Shown piece after piece: positions 53,390-62,499 of a stretch of 64,000 nt of DNA. Position 1 is the stretch's first letter. The number at the start of each line of letters is the position of its first letter. A program made the position numbers and the translations under genes. Below the pieces are notes generated by a model, which was not told the DNA's origin, ran no database searches, and saw only the letters and a program-made list of their open reading frames with translations. The stretch lies in assembly GCA_965279355.1 (NCBI GenBank), contig OZ257155.1, forward strand, positions 3,720,001 to 3,784,000, given 5' to 3'. The DNA comes from G965279355 sp965279355. Lineage in GTDB: Bacteria; Pseudomonadota; Alphaproteobacteria; CACIAM-22H2.

Positions 53390-54806
53390 CGATGTTTTCG
53401 TCTGCGGCCGGCAGCGTGATGACGAACTCGGCGCCGCCGTCCGGTTGATTGCCGGTGTCGATCGTTCCTCCCCACGCCGAAATCACGCCATAGACCACCG
53501 CGAGCCCGAGGCCAGTGCCGCCCTGTGCGCCCTTGGTCGAGAAGAATGGCTCAAACATCCGCGCCCGCACAGTTTCGGTGAGACCGGGGCCGTTGTCAGA
53601 AATCCGTAATTCGATAATGCCGTTGTTGCGGGCCAAGCTCACGCCAACCGTCAGCCTGCGCTCGCTCTGACCTTGCGATCCGAACGCCTCTACCGCGTTC
53701 TTCACAAGATTCATGAGCACCTGTGTGAGCCCGACCTTATCGAAGCCGGCGCGGATGCCGGCCTCCACGGCAAGTTCGATCCGCCCGGTGTCGGTCAAAA
53801 TCGGCTGTACCGTTCGCAGGGCGTGGCGCAGCGCGGCGGATAGATCGCCTATCTCAGCCGGCCGTCGCGATGCGCCGCAGAAGGTCAAGAAGTCCGAGGC
53901 GATGGTGGTTGCCTGGATGGCGGCCTCATTGATCTGCCGAAAATAAGCGGCAAGGCGTTCGGGAGCAACCTGACCTGTTGCGATTTTTCCGCCCATGGTG
54001 CTCAGTGTGACGATCGGCTGCAGCAGATTGCTGAATTCATGCGAGACGCCGCCCGACATCCGCGTCAGCGCATCGAGTTTTGATTGCTGCGCTTCAAGGG
54101 CCGCTCGCCGCCGTTCCGCCAGCGCCTCAAGCGCGGCGAGGTTCCCGCTGCGCAGCTCCTCCAGAGTCCGGCCGAGCGCCTGGATCTCCCGGACCTGACC
54201 GACGCTGCGAAGATCGAGGGGTGCCACGTCGCTCAATTTTGTGCGTGCAAGTTGGCCAGCGTGCGCCGCCAGCCTGAGAATCGGTCGCGTCACGCGATAT
54301 TCAAGCAGCAGAAGAACCCAGAGCGCTGCAGCGAAGACGATTCCGCCCAGCAGCAGCCCGCTTTCGACAGCGGCGCCGATCAGGGGAGCCTGTATGAACT
54401 CCGGGTTGGTTTCAACGAAGATCCTGCCTATGTTTTCCTGTCGGCCCTCGGTTTCATGGATCAGCGGCATCTCAAACCGCTTCGCGCCGGCAACGCGCTC
54501 GCCGCGAATCGCAGTTTCGAAGGCATCGGCTTCGAAGCCTGTCCGCGACACACGCGGATCATTCGCCAGGCCTTGAATGATCAGCTCTGCGGCTTGTCTG
54601 TCGACATGCCATGCGGCGCTGGTGGCCGACCTGACTACCGCCTGTACGGCGTTGCTCATGTCGCGATCAAGCCTGGCACTTGCATCGTTCAGGTAGACGA
54701 CAGCCAGCGCCACTCCGACGATCACGGAGATGGCAAACGTGCCAATCGCCGCCGGCACGACAATGGCGCGGCGCAGCGTTAGGTGCTGCCCTGATGTCGC
54801 GCCCAT
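53379..54806 (-). CDS. Sensor histidine kinase
   Basis: This is a membrane sensor kinase of about 475 residues. Two hydrophobic segments flank a periplasmic domain of about 130 residues, then a HAMP-like region (EYRVTRPILRLAAHAGQLA). The phosphoacceptor His is in GGVSHEFSNLLQP (near residue 256 from the ATG chosen here). The ATPase has LVKNAVEAFG, ISDNGPGLTE and GGTGLGLAVVYG. The ATG at 54806 is used; a TTG at 54833 would overlap the upstream binding-protein stop by four bases and is equally possible. The F-SN-L-QP box resembles the HK4/NtrB-like group. No response regulator lies nearby. Confidence 0.9.
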   Translation of the reverse strand: MGATSGQHLTLRRAIVVPAAIGTFAISVIVGVALAVVYLNDASARLDRDMSNAVQAVVRSATSAAWHVDRQAAELIIQGLANDPRVSRTGFEADAFETAIRGERVAGAKRFEMPLIHETEGRQENIGRIFVETNPEFIQAPLIGAAVESGLLLGGIVFAAALWVLLLLEYRVTRPILRLAAHAGQLARTKLSDVAPLDLRSVGQVREIQALGRTLEELRSGNLAALEALAERRRAALEAQQSKLDALTRMSGGVSHEFSNLLQPIVTLSTMGGKIATGQVAPERLAAYFRQINEAAIQATTIASDFLTFCGASRRPAEIGDLSAALRHALRTVQPILTDTGRIELAVEAGIRAGFDKVGLTQVLMNLVKNAVEAFGSQGQSERRLTVGVSLARNNGIIELRISDNGPGLTETVRARMFEPFFSTKGAQGGTGLGLAVVYGVISAWGGTIDTGNQPDGGAEFVITLPAADENIVTA

Positions 54807-54829
54807 CTCGTTGGGTTCAATCTCAGCGG

Positions 54830-55636
54830 TCAATCGCGGACGCCCCGTGTCGGAAAGCGGCGTTGCAGTTCGTAATTGACGGTGACGATACGCTGTACCT
54901 CGCCGGATTCCACAAGCTCGGCCAGCACGCGATCGATGTCGTTCAGGCGGGCGATACAGGGGCTGGCTCGGGAAAGACCGATGAAGTTGTCCGATGCCGT
55001 AACATAGGGCTGTCGTGCGACGAACTCGGCTTCACGGCCAGAATCGATCATATAGCCAAGGCCGGGATAGTAGGAGGTGACGAAGTAGTCAATCCGCTGT
55101 TGCGCCAGCATGGCAAAGCCGAGTTCGATTCGCGGCGGGCGCTCAATGGTCAGCTCTCGCTCGAGAAATTCGTCGAAGCCTCCGCCGAACTTGTTCGCCA
55201 GCGTGATGGCGCCGCGGCGGCCGATCAGATCCTCCCAGTTTCGATAGACAAGATTGCTGTCGTGACGGGTGAAAACGGCAACGGGATTGACGAAGATTGG
55301 GGTCGATGGAAATGCCAGATAGTCCATCCGCTCGGGCGTGTTCTTGAGCTCCGTGATCAGGTCGATGGTGCCGTCTCGTGCGGCTTGGAGAACGCGCGGG
55401 AAAGGGCCGACGTAGCGGATCTCATAGGGCAGGCGCAGCCGATCCAGTACCTGTATGGCGATATCGACGCTGGCGCCGCGGAGAATCTGGCCATCGTACC
55501 AGGCAAACGGCGGAAATTCCGGGTCCGCGGAGACGATCACCCGCTCGCACGCAGCGGTCGCAAACCCCCTTGGCAATACCGCGAGAACTCCGACGAGGAA
55601 CGCGGTGACGGCGAGCCTGGATACCTGCTTTCGCAT
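54830..55636 (-). CDS. Periplasmic solute-binding protein family 3, kinase-coupled
   Basis: This 268-residue secreted protein has a signal peptide ending near residue 28 (GFATA) and the SBP_bac_3 fold, with VSADPEFPPFAWYDGQILRG and SVDIAIQVLDRLRLPYEIRY, then QAARDGTIDLITELKNTPER. No ABC permease or ATPase is adjacent. The next gene on the strand is a sensor kinase, touching or overlapping it, so the protein probably presents an amino acid or organic acid ligand to the kinase rather than to a transporter. GAAGGGGCG precedes the ATG. Confidence 0.88.
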   Translation of the reverse strand: MRKQVSRLAVTAFLVGVLAVLPRGFATAACERVIVSADPEFPPFAWYDGQILRGASVDIAIQVLDRLRLPYEIRYVGPFPRVLQAARDGTIDLITELKNTPERMDYLAFPSTPIFVNPVAVFTRHDSNLVYRNWEDLIGRRGAITLANKFGGGFDEFLERELTIERPPRIELGFAMLAQQRIDYFVTSYYPGLGYMIDSGREAEFVARQPYVTASDNFIGLSRASPCIARLNDIDRVLAELVESGEVQRIVTVNYELQRRFPTRGVRD

Positions 55637-55723
55637 GGTGCGCCCCTTCGGCCAATGCCGTTGAGGCTAGCATACATTGGTGATCCGAAAGGTTAACCCA
55701 AGGCGCGGCCCCGGGGACGCCGC

Positions 55724-56914
55724 CTATTCCGCCGCTTCGGCCATCGGCACGGCGGTGATCTTGTGCGCCTGCAGGCGCGGCAGCACTTCTTTCCCGAAGC
55801 GGTGGATCTGGTTCAGGAACATCTCCTGCGGCATGGCGCCACGATTCATGCTGAGCAGCACGGTGCTGGCGCCAGCCTCTTCCGCCTGCTTGATGATCTG
55901 ATCCGCGACATAGTCCGGTGGGCCCCAGGCGGCGGATTCGGCGCGCTTGAGGATGTCGTCCATGGTCAGGTCGCGGACCCGGATGCTGTCGTCCTGGATC
56001 GCCCCGCGCAATTCCGGGCGCAGATGCTCCGTCGAGCCCTTGGCGAAATAGCCGGCCGATCTCGCGTCGCTGATCCGCACATGGTCGAAATTGAAGAGCA
56101 CGTTGTGGAAATACAGGACATACGGCCCGTACTCCGCGATCGCCTTCTCGCGTGTGTCGGCGATGTAAGCGTCGACCTGAATGTTCAGGTGATCCGGCGT
56201 GATCCGCCGGCCGTGCCGGGCAAGGCACGCGGCGTAATACTTGATTGTGTCCTCGCGCGCAGGACCGGGCACGCCAGGCGTGATGGGGATGTTGTTGGCG
56301 GCGGCCCATTCGATGGAGTCCTTGGACCGGCTGATCGGGCACCACACCGGCGGATGCGGCTGCTGCACCGGCCGCGGCCACAGCGCGATGTCCTTATACT
56401 GATGGAACTTGCCCTCGAAGGAAAAGCTCCCCTCGGTCCAGGCGCGGCGCATGATCTCGAAGCACTCGTCGAAACGCGCGCGGGATTCATCGAGCGGAAT
56501 GTTGAACACCTTGTATTCGCGCGCGGCGCCGCGCGCGACGCCGGCGATGATGCGGCCGTCGGACAGGCAGTCGAGCATTGCGATCTCTTCCGCCAGCCGC
56601 AGCGGATCGTGGATCGGCAGCAGGTTGCCATAAATCAGCAGCTTGAGCTTTTTGGTCCGCTGCGCGGCCGAGGCCGCCAGAAGATTGGGCGAGTTCATCA
56701 GCCCGTAGGGCGTGACATGGTGTTCGTTGAAGCCGACGCCGTCGAAGCCCATCCGCTCCAGTTCGACCCAGGCATCGAGATGCTCGCGATAAGTGCGCAC
56801 CGCCACCTTCGGGTCGAAGTACTTCTTCTCCATCGGATAGGGCAGGCGCCCGTCGACCCGCAGATGGTCGAGATGCTGGGCGTACTGGACCAGATCGAAC
56901 ACGAAGACTTGCAT
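55724..56914 (-). CDS. LLM-class flavin-dependent monooxygenase
   Basis: This 396-residue protein is of the bacterial luciferase-like fold. The start is the ATG giving MQVFVFDLVQYAQHLD, after AGAGGT. Marks are ELERMGFDGVGFNEHH near residue 57, RLAEEIAMLDCLSDGRIIAG with VARGAAREY (flavin phosphate site), and PHPPVWCPISRSKDS. These enzymes use FMNH2 and O2 to oxidise aldehydes, sulfonates, nitrilotriacetate and others, with reduced flavin from a separate reductase. None is adjacent; the nearest candidate is at 18234. Confidence 0.9.
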   Translation of the reverse strand: MQVFVFDLVQYAQHLDHLRVDGRLPYPMEKKYFDPKVAVRTYREHLDAWVELERMGFDGVGFNEHHVTPYGLMNSPNLLAASAAQRTKKLKLLIYGNLLPIHDPLRLAEEIAMLDCLSDGRIIAGVARGAAREYKVFNIPLDESRARFDECFEIMRRAWTEGSFSFEGKFHQYKDIALWPRPVQQPHPPVWCPISRSKDSIEWAAANNIPITPGVPGPAREDTIKYYAACLARHGRRITPDHLNIQVDAYIADTREKAIAEYGPYVLYFHNVLFNFDHVRISDARSAGYFAKGSTEHLRPELRGAIQDDSIRVRDLTMDDILKRAESAAWGPPDYVADQIIKQAEEAGASTVLLSMNRGAMPQEMFLNQIHRFGKEVLPRLQAHKITAVPMAEAAE

Positions 56915-57076
56915 CAATACCTCTGGGGCGGGCCGGACGGCGCGCACATGTCTGTTTATCCGGCATGAGATAGCCCGCGCGGCGTCAACAGATCGTCCAC
57001 TGGCCGGACAAGGTGACGGAGGCTATGTTTTAGGCGATGTTGGTGCCTTAAAGACCAGGCAGGACCGGAAATTTCC

Positions 57077-57517
57077 ATGATCAAGATGACGCAGCAGATG
57101 CGGGACCTTCTCGCCACCGCCCTGGACGAAGACGTGCCCTGCATGCTCGGCACGGCCTCGAAGGATGGCCGCCCGCAGATCAGCCCCAAGGGCAGTATCG
57201 CCGTGTTCGACGACCAGACGCTCAGCTACTGGGAGCGCGGTTATAAATCGGCCTTTGCCGCGTTGAAGGATAATCCGCGGGTCGTCGTCTTCTATCGTAA
57301 TTATGCCAAGGCGAAGGAGATCCCCTATCGCGGCGGTGTCATGCGTTTTCACGGCACGGCGCGAATTGTTGAAGACGCCGCGATCCGCGACCGGGTCTGG
57401 GCGCTGACCAACAAGGCGGAGCAGGACCGCGATCCCGAACGCAAAGGGGTCGGTATTCTCATCGATGTCGACCTGATCGAAGAGATCAACGGCACCGTCA
57501 TTATGAAGCGCGATTGA
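57077..57517 (+). CDS. Pyridoxamine 5'-phosphate oxidase-like FMN-binding protein
   Basis: This 146-residue split-barrel protein has VPCMLGTASKDGRPQISPKG at residues 15-34, the standard opening strand of PPOX-like proteins, and DNPRVVVFYRNYAKA in the middle. It is too short and lacks the C-terminal part of true PdxH, so it is better seen as a flavin- or F420-type reductase of unknown substrate. It lies 11 bases before the lyase gene at 57529 and is probably cotranscribed. Confidence 0.87.
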   Translation: MIKMTQQMRDLLATALDEDVPCMLGTASKDGRPQISPKGSIAVFDDQTLSYWERGYKSAFAALKDNPRVVVFYRNYAKAKEIPYRGGVMRFHGTARIVEDAAIRDRVWALTNKAEQDRDPERKGVGILIDVDLIEEINGTVIMKRD

Positions 57518-57528
57518 AGGAAACAGTT

Positions 57529-58389
57529 ATGAACATCAAGCTCCGCGAGCGGTTGACCAAGCCCGGCACGATTTCCCTGCCCGGTATTTTCGACATGGTG
57601 TCCCTGAAGGTCGCCGATGCAATGGGCTTCGACGCGCTCTACATGACGGGCTTCGGCGTCGTCGCGTCCCATCTCGGCCTGCCGGATGCCGGGCTTGCGA
57701 CCTATACCGACATGGTCGGCCGGGTACGCGCCTTCGCATCGGCAACGACCAAGCCGATCATCGCCGATGGCGATACCGGCTATGGCGGGCTGCTCAATAT
57801 CGACTTCGCCGTGCGCGGCTACGAGGCTGCCGGTGCGCAGGCCATCCAGATCGAGGATCAGGAATTCCCCAAGAAGTGTGGACATACGCCGGGGCGTCGC
57901 GTCGTCCCGCTACAGGATGCGGTTGCCCGGGTGAAGGTGGCGGCGGAAGCACGCAGCTCGAAGGACTTCCTGATCGTGGCGCGGACCGATTCGCGCACCG
58001 CGCTTGGTCTGGATGAAGCGCTGCGGCGTGGCGAAGCGTTCGCCAAGGCTGGCGCCGATATTCTTTTTATCGAATCTCCGGAAAGCCTTGAGGAGATGGA
58101 GCGCATCGGACGCAGTTTCGATCTGCCGCTGATCGCGAACATGGTCGAGGGCGGCCGCACGCCGGTGATGACCAGGGCGCAGCTCGAGGAGCTGAAATTC
58201 AAGATCGCGATCTTCCCGGTCGCCGGGCTTCTGGCGATGGCCGAAGCATTGCGGAGTGTCTACGGCCAGATCGAGCAGACCGGCTCCAGCCGGGACTGGA
58301 ACGGCACGCTTTATCCGTTCGGCGACTTCACCAAGCTGATGGGCTTCGAGAAGATCTGGGAATTCGACCGCGCGCATGCAGAGGTGTAG
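57529..58389 (+). CDS. Isocitrate lyase/PEP mutase-superfamily lyase
   Basis: This 286-residue barrel protein starts at the ATG after GAAGGA. ADGDTGYGG (79-87) binds Mg and EDQEFPKKCGH (109-119) contains the lyase loop KKCGH with Cys117, the signature of C-C bond lyases such as methylisocitrate or 2,3-dimethylmalate lyase. Phosphonomutases lack that Cys loop, so the common label carboxyphosphonoenolpyruvate mutase is less fitting. It would split a 2-substituted malate-type acid into pyruvate or glyoxylate plus another acid. Confidence 0.92.
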   Translation: MNIKLRERLTKPGTISLPGIFDMVSLKVADAMGFDALYMTGFGVVASHLGLPDAGLATYTDMVGRVRAFASATTKPIIADGDTGYGGLLNIDFAVRGYEAAGAQAIQIEDQEFPKKCGHTPGRRVVPLQDAVARVKVAAEARSSKDFLIVARTDSRTALGLDEALRRGEAFAKAGADILFIESPESLEEMERIGRSFDLPLIANMVEGGRTPVMTRAQLEELKFKIAIFPVAGLLAMAEALRSVYGQIEQTGSSRDWNGTLYPFGDFTKLMGFEKIWEFDRAHAEV

Positions 58390-58519
58390 TGCGGTCGATA
58401 CCAAACGAGCATCACCGGTCTACATTTGGCATCTTTCCGGTTAGATTGGCTTCAAGCTAGATCGCGGATGGCGAACGCCGACAAAACGGCGCCGCTTTGA
58501 GAACACTGGGGAGGATGAG

Positions 58520-60016
58520 ATGCCGGCATTCCGGAAACTGCTGATTGTGTCGGCTGCGCTGCTTCTGGGCGGCTGCGTTACCTCGGACATCTCCACCGGC
58601 ACGGTCCTGAATGGCGTGACCGTCGTCGATACGCGGACCGGCGCCCTGTCCTCCGACATGGCCGTCGTGGTCGATAAGGGGAGCATCGTGAAGGTTGCCC
58701 GCGCGGGATCCGTCCGCGCGACCGGCAGCGCCACGGTTGTGGACGCAACCGGCAAGTATGTCGTTCCCGGCTATCTCAATATGCATGCGCATGTGGTCGA
58801 AGCATCCGACATGCCTGTCACCTATTTTCCGCTACTGATTGCCAACGGCATCACCGGCTTCCGCCAGATGTCGGGCAATCCCGCGATGCTGACGCGCGGC
58901 CAGCGGCTGCGGCAGGAGATCGCCGCGGGAACCGTGGTGGCGCCGGAGCCGCTGATGCTGGTGGGCCGGCTGCTCAACACCATGCCGGATTTCTTTGGAC
59001 CCGGGATGGCCACACCGGAGCTGGTCGTGCAGGAGGTGCGGGCGCAGAAACAGACCGGCGCTGACTTCATCAAGGTTATCAACGTAAACCCGGAGGTCTT
59101 CCAGGCGACGGTTGAGGAAGCCCGCCGGCAGGGGCTTGGCGTCGGCGGCCATCTGACCCCCGCCATCAGCGGCACACAGGCGTCGAACATCGGCATGCGT
59201 GTCTACGAGCATCTCGGCGGCACGCTTGGCAACGTCCTCTATGATTGCTCCACCGATGAGGCCGCGGTGCGTCAGGGGCTGGTGGGCGGCGCGCGTCGTC
59301 CGATGGGGCCGCCGCCGACGGCGGAAACGATTCAGCTCTTCCTCGCCACGCCGACCATCACGGTGCAGCAGACCGAGGCGCAATTCATGCAGCGCGGCAT
59401 CGACACCTACAGCGAAGAGCGCTGCCGCGCGCTGGCGCGGACGCTGGTCAGGAACGAGACCTGGCAGGCGCTGACCATGATCCGCCTGAAGTCGATGCTG
59501 ATGCCGGATGCGCCGGAGTTTCAGAACAATCCGAACCTCAAATACGTCTCGCCACAGATACGTGGCGTTTGGCAGCGGGCCTTCGGAGCCTATAGCCGCC
59601 AGCCGGCCGAGTGGAAAACGACGTACAAGCAGCTCTACGAGCACGACCTGAAGATGGTCCGTATCTTCAAGGAGGAAGGCGTGAAAATTCTTGCCGGCGA
59701 CGACTTCGGCGGCGGCTGGGTTGTCGCGGGCTTCGGCCTGCATCAGGAGTTCCGCGAACTCGCGGCGGCTGGTCTGACGCCGCTTGAGGTGCTGCAGGCG
59801 ACGACCCTGAACGGCGCAGAGTTCATGGGCCGGACGGCGACCATGGGCACCGTCGAGCAGGGCAAGGTCGCGGATCTGGTGGTGCTGGATGCGAATCCGC
59901 TCAGCGGCGTCGAGAATCTGTCCCGGATCTCCGGGGTCATGCTGCGCGGGCGCTATTTCAACAAGGCGGCGCTCGACAAGATGAAGGACGACGTCGAGGC
60001 GGCCTACCGGAACTAG
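58520..60016 (+). CDS. Lipoprotein amidohydrolase (imidazolonepropionase-like)
   Basis: This 498-residue metal hydrolase has a lipoprotein signal peptide: basic start, hydrophobic stretch and lipobox LLGGC with Cys19, so it is probably anchored in the periplasm. The amidohydrolase metal motif His89-x-His91 is in NMHAHVVEA, a Lys is in ADFIKVIN (likely the bridging position), a His in GVGGHLTPA, and Asp in ILAGDDFGGGW. The C-terminal NGAEFMGRTATMGTVEQGKV and ADLVVLDANPL are typical of the Xaa-Pro dipeptidase/imidazolonepropionase-like group. GGGGAGG lies before the ATG. Confidence 0.92.
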   Translation: MPAFRKLLIVSAALLLGGCVTSDISTGTVLNGVTVVDTRTGALSSDMAVVVDKGSIVKVARAGSVRATGSATVVDATGKYVVPGYLNMHAHVVEASDMPVTYFPLLIANGITGFRQMSGNPAMLTRGQRLRQEIAAGTVVAPEPLMLVGRLLNTMPDFFGPGMATPELVVQEVRAQKQTGADFIKVINVNPEVFQATVEEARRQGLGVGGHLTPAISGTQASNIGMRVYEHLGGTLGNVLYDCSTDEAAVRQGLVGGARRPMGPPPTAETIQLFLATPTITVQQTEAQFMQRGIDTYSEERCRALARTLVRNETWQALTMIRLKSMLMPDAPEFQNNPNLKYVSPQIRGVWQRAFGAYSRQPAEWKTTYKQLYEHDLKMVRIFKEEGVKILAGDDFGGGWVVAGFGLHQEFRELAAAGLTPLEVLQATTLNGAEFMGRTATMGTVEQGKVADLVVLDANPLSGVENLSRISGVMLRGRYFNKAALDKMKDDVEAAYRN

Positions 60017-60077
60017 TCGCGCGCCGCTTCTGCAAACTCTCCGTCTACGGTATAAAACAGAAAACGGGGAGGAAACG

Positions 60078-61193
60078 ATGACGGATGCGCGGCGCCAGCC
60101 GCCCTATCGGGCGGAGCATGTCGGCAGTTTTGTCCGGCCGGATAGCCTGCTGAACGCGGCGCGTCAGCTCAAAGCCGGCAAGATCGACGCAGCGGCGTTC
60201 AAGCAGGTGGCGGATCAGGCCGTCACCGAAATCGTGCACTTCCAGGAAGACATCGGCATGCCGTCGGTTACCGACGGTGAGTTTCGCCGTCGCGTCTGGT
60301 CGTCGGGTTTCTTCGATGCGGTCGAGGGATTCGGCCTGCGCGACGGGACGCTGGGCTTCCGCACCGAAAAGGGTGAAATGGGCGTGGCCAGCTCTCCCTA
60401 CGCCAAGGCGAAGCTGCGCCGCACGCGCGGCATTGCCACGGAAGAGTTTCGCTTCCTGAAGTCGGTGGTGAAAAAGGGAACGCCCAAGGTCACGATGCCG
60501 GCGCCGGACGTGATGCATTACTTCCTTGGGCCGCGCTCGGTGGAACCCAGCGTCTACCCTGATATGCAGCTCTATTTCGACGACCTCATCCGCATCTATC
60601 GTGACGAGGTCGCCGATCTCGGCAGGCTCGGCTGCACCTATCTGCAGATCGACGACACGGCGCTGCCCTGTAACTGCGACGACAAGGCGCGGGCCGATGT
60701 AAAGGCGCGGGGCGAGGATCCGGACAAACTCACCGTCGATTACGTAAAGCTGATGAATGCGGCGCTGGACGGCCGGCCGGCCGATATGCGGGTCGGCATG
60801 CATCTCTGCCGCGGCAACCTCAAGGGCGCCTGGATGGCCGAGGGCGGTTACGAGCCGATTGCCGAGATGCTGTTCAACACGGCCAACGTCGACGCCTTTT
60901 TTCTGGAATACGACACCGCGCGCGCTGGCGACTTCACGCCGCTGCGCCATGTGCCCAAACCGAAGATGGTCGTGCTCGGCCTGGTCAGCTCGAAGGACCC
61001 GAAGCTCGAGAGCAAGGACGACATCAAGCGGCGGATCGATCAGGCGGCCCGGTATGTCGATCTCGACCGGCTGTGTCTCAGCCCGCAATGCGGCTTCTCC
61101 AGCGGCGGCGGCAGCGGCCAGACCGTGACCTGGGACGACACGCGGCGCAAACTTGAGCTGGTCGTGACGGTGGCGCGCGAGGTGTGGGGCTGA
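60078..61193 (+). CDS. MetE C-terminal-like zinc enzyme (copy 3)
   Basis: This 371-residue protein is from the same subgroup as copy 1 at 4624: YRAEHVGSFVRPDSL and TDGEFRRRVW correspond to the same segments there. Zinc ligands are complete, His242-x-Cys244, Glu277 and Cys338 in LSPQCGFSSGG. GGGGAGGAAACG precedes the ATG. Its stop shares one base with the ATG of the ligase gene that follows. As with copy 1, a CoA ligase is the direct neighbour, so the pairing occurs twice in the window. Confidence 0.88.
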   Translation: MTDARRQPPYRAEHVGSFVRPDSLLNAARQLKAGKIDAAAFKQVADQAVTEIVHFQEDIGMPSVTDGEFRRRVWSSGFFDAVEGFGLRDGTLGFRTEKGEMGVASSPYAKAKLRRTRGIATEEFRFLKSVVKKGTPKVTMPAPDVMHYFLGPRSVEPSVYPDMQLYFDDLIRIYRDEVADLGRLGCTYLQIDDTALPCNCDDKARADVKARGEDPDKLTVDYVKLMNAALDGRPADMRVGMHLCRGNLKGAWMAEGGYEPIAEMLFNTANVDAFFLEYDTARAGDFTPLRHVPKPKMVVLGLVSSKDPKLESKDDIKRRIDQAARYVDLDRLCLSPQCGFSSGGGSGQTVTWDDTRRKLELVVTVAREVWG

Positions 61194-62488
61194 TGGATTT
61201 TCGCTGGCCGCAGTCTCGCCTGGCGATCGCGAAGCTCCAGAGCGAGCGCAAGCGGCTCGCCGTCGAGCGCGCGAAGCAGGCGCCGTTCTATCGCGGCCGG
61301 CTCGATCACATCCGCCTCGACCGGCTGGACGAGCCCGAGGAATGGGCGAAGATCCCGCTTCTGACCAAGGAAGAACTGCGCAGCATTCCGCCGCAGGACT
61401 TCCAGAAACAGTTCTGTATCCAGGGACAGGATGCCGTCGTCGAATACTGGCGCTCCGGCGGCGCGACCGGACGGCCGCTGTTCTACGCGCGATCCGCCAT
61501 CGACATGGACTACGCTCTACTGGCATTCCGGCGCGCCTGGGCAGTGATCGACGCGTCGCGCAACGATCTCGTTCATGTCTCGTTTCCGCTGGGCATCCAT
61601 CCCGTCGCGCATCTCTATGCGCGCACGGCCGAGGATTGTGGTATCGGCACCGTGTGGTGCGGGGCCGGAACCAACACGGCCTCCGAAATGCAGTTGCAGC
61701 TCATCGACGAGCTCAGGCCGACGATCTGGTGCGGCATGGCGAGCTACGGCCTGCACCTCGCCAATCTGGCGGAGGCCAAGGGCTTCGACCTTGCCGGCAG
61801 CACTGTGAAGAAGATCGTCGTTGCCGCCGAGCCGCTGTCGCCGGCCAAGCGCCAGAAGCTGGAGCGCATGTGGGGCGCCGAAGTGTTTGACCAGTTCGGC
61901 ATGACCGAAGGTTCGCTGATGGCCTGCGAAGGCATCTCGCAGGCCGGAGCACATGTCTGGTCCGACCTCTTTTACTGCGAGGTGGTGGACGAGGCGACCG
62001 GCCGGCCGCTGCCGGACGGCGAGGTCGGCACCTTTGCCATGACGCCGCTGTTCAGCAACACGGTGACGCCGTTCCTGCGCTGGAACTCGGGCGACCTCGT
62101 CAGCCTGTGGCAGCAGAATGAGAAGCAGGACGGCCAGCCGTGGTCCCTGTTTCCGATCATGCGCCACGCGCGGCGCACTGTCGGCTTCTTCAAGGTGCGC
62201 GGAATCAACATCAATCACCCCGAGCTCGAAGACCTGATGTTCTTCGATCCGGAGGTCACCGAATTCTGCGCCGAGGTCTATAACGACGGCGGCGGCCTCG
62301 ATGTGCTGCATCTGCTGATCGAGGTGAAGCGCGGCTCGGAGGACGCCGCCGTCACGAAGAAGATGACGGAGAAAGTGCGCCAGACCTTCCAGGTGACGCC
62401 GAAGATCACGGTGCAGCCGGCGGGCACCATCGCCCGAGCCTTCGAGGCGAATGTGAAGGCACCGCGGTTCGTCGATAAACGGGGTTAG
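61193..62488 (+). CDS. Phenylacetate-CoA ligase-like AMP-forming enzyme
   Basis: This 431-residue ANL-superfamily ligase is of the PaaK type. It lacks the long N-terminus of typical acyl-CoA synthetases. The P-loop-like motif is YWRSGGATGRPLFY near residues 84-97. FDQFGMTEGSLMACEG contains the adenylate-binding region, and LRWNSGDLVSLW the hinge Asp. The C-terminal domain starts near FFKVRGININHPELED. Translation starts at ATG within TGATG, coupled to the MetE-like gene before it. It should activate an aryl or arylacetic acid; the exact substrate is unknown. Confidence 0.9.
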   Translation: MDFRWPQSRLAIAKLQSERKRLAVERAKQAPFYRGRLDHIRLDRLDEPEEWAKIPLLTKEELRSIPPQDFQKQFCIQGQDAVVEYWRSGGATGRPLFYARSAIDMDYALLAFRRAWAVIDASRNDLVHVSFPLGIHPVAHLYARTAEDCGIGTVWCGAGTNTASEMQLQLIDELRPTIWCGMASYGLHLANLAEAKGFDLAGSTVKKIVVAAEPLSPAKRQKLERMWGAEVFDQFGMTEGSLMACEGISQAGAHVWSDLFYCEVVDEATGRPLPDGEVGTFAMTPLFSNTVTPFLRWNSGDLVSLWQQNEKQDGQPWSLFPIMRHARRTVGFFKVRGININHPELEDLMFFDPEVTEFCAEVYNDGGGLDVLHLLIEVKRGSEDAAVTKKMTEKVRQTFQVTPKITVQPAGTIARAFEANVKAPRFVDKRG

Positions 62489-62499
62489 GCGGGTATGCC

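Noticed and set aside
55724..56914. SsuD-type alkanesulfonate monooxygenase completing a sulfonate pathway with the SsuA-like receptors
   Set aside because: The sequence looks like the general luciferase-like group, no flavin reductase is adjacent, and it is far from both receptors.
51165..58389. Enolase-like plus PEP-mutase-superfamily protein as a phosphonate (phosphinothricin-like) pathway
   Set aside because: The 57529 protein has the lyase loop KKCGH rather than a phosphonomutase loop, the genes are 5 kb apart in different operons, and no PEP mutase or phosphonopyruvate decarboxylase is seen.
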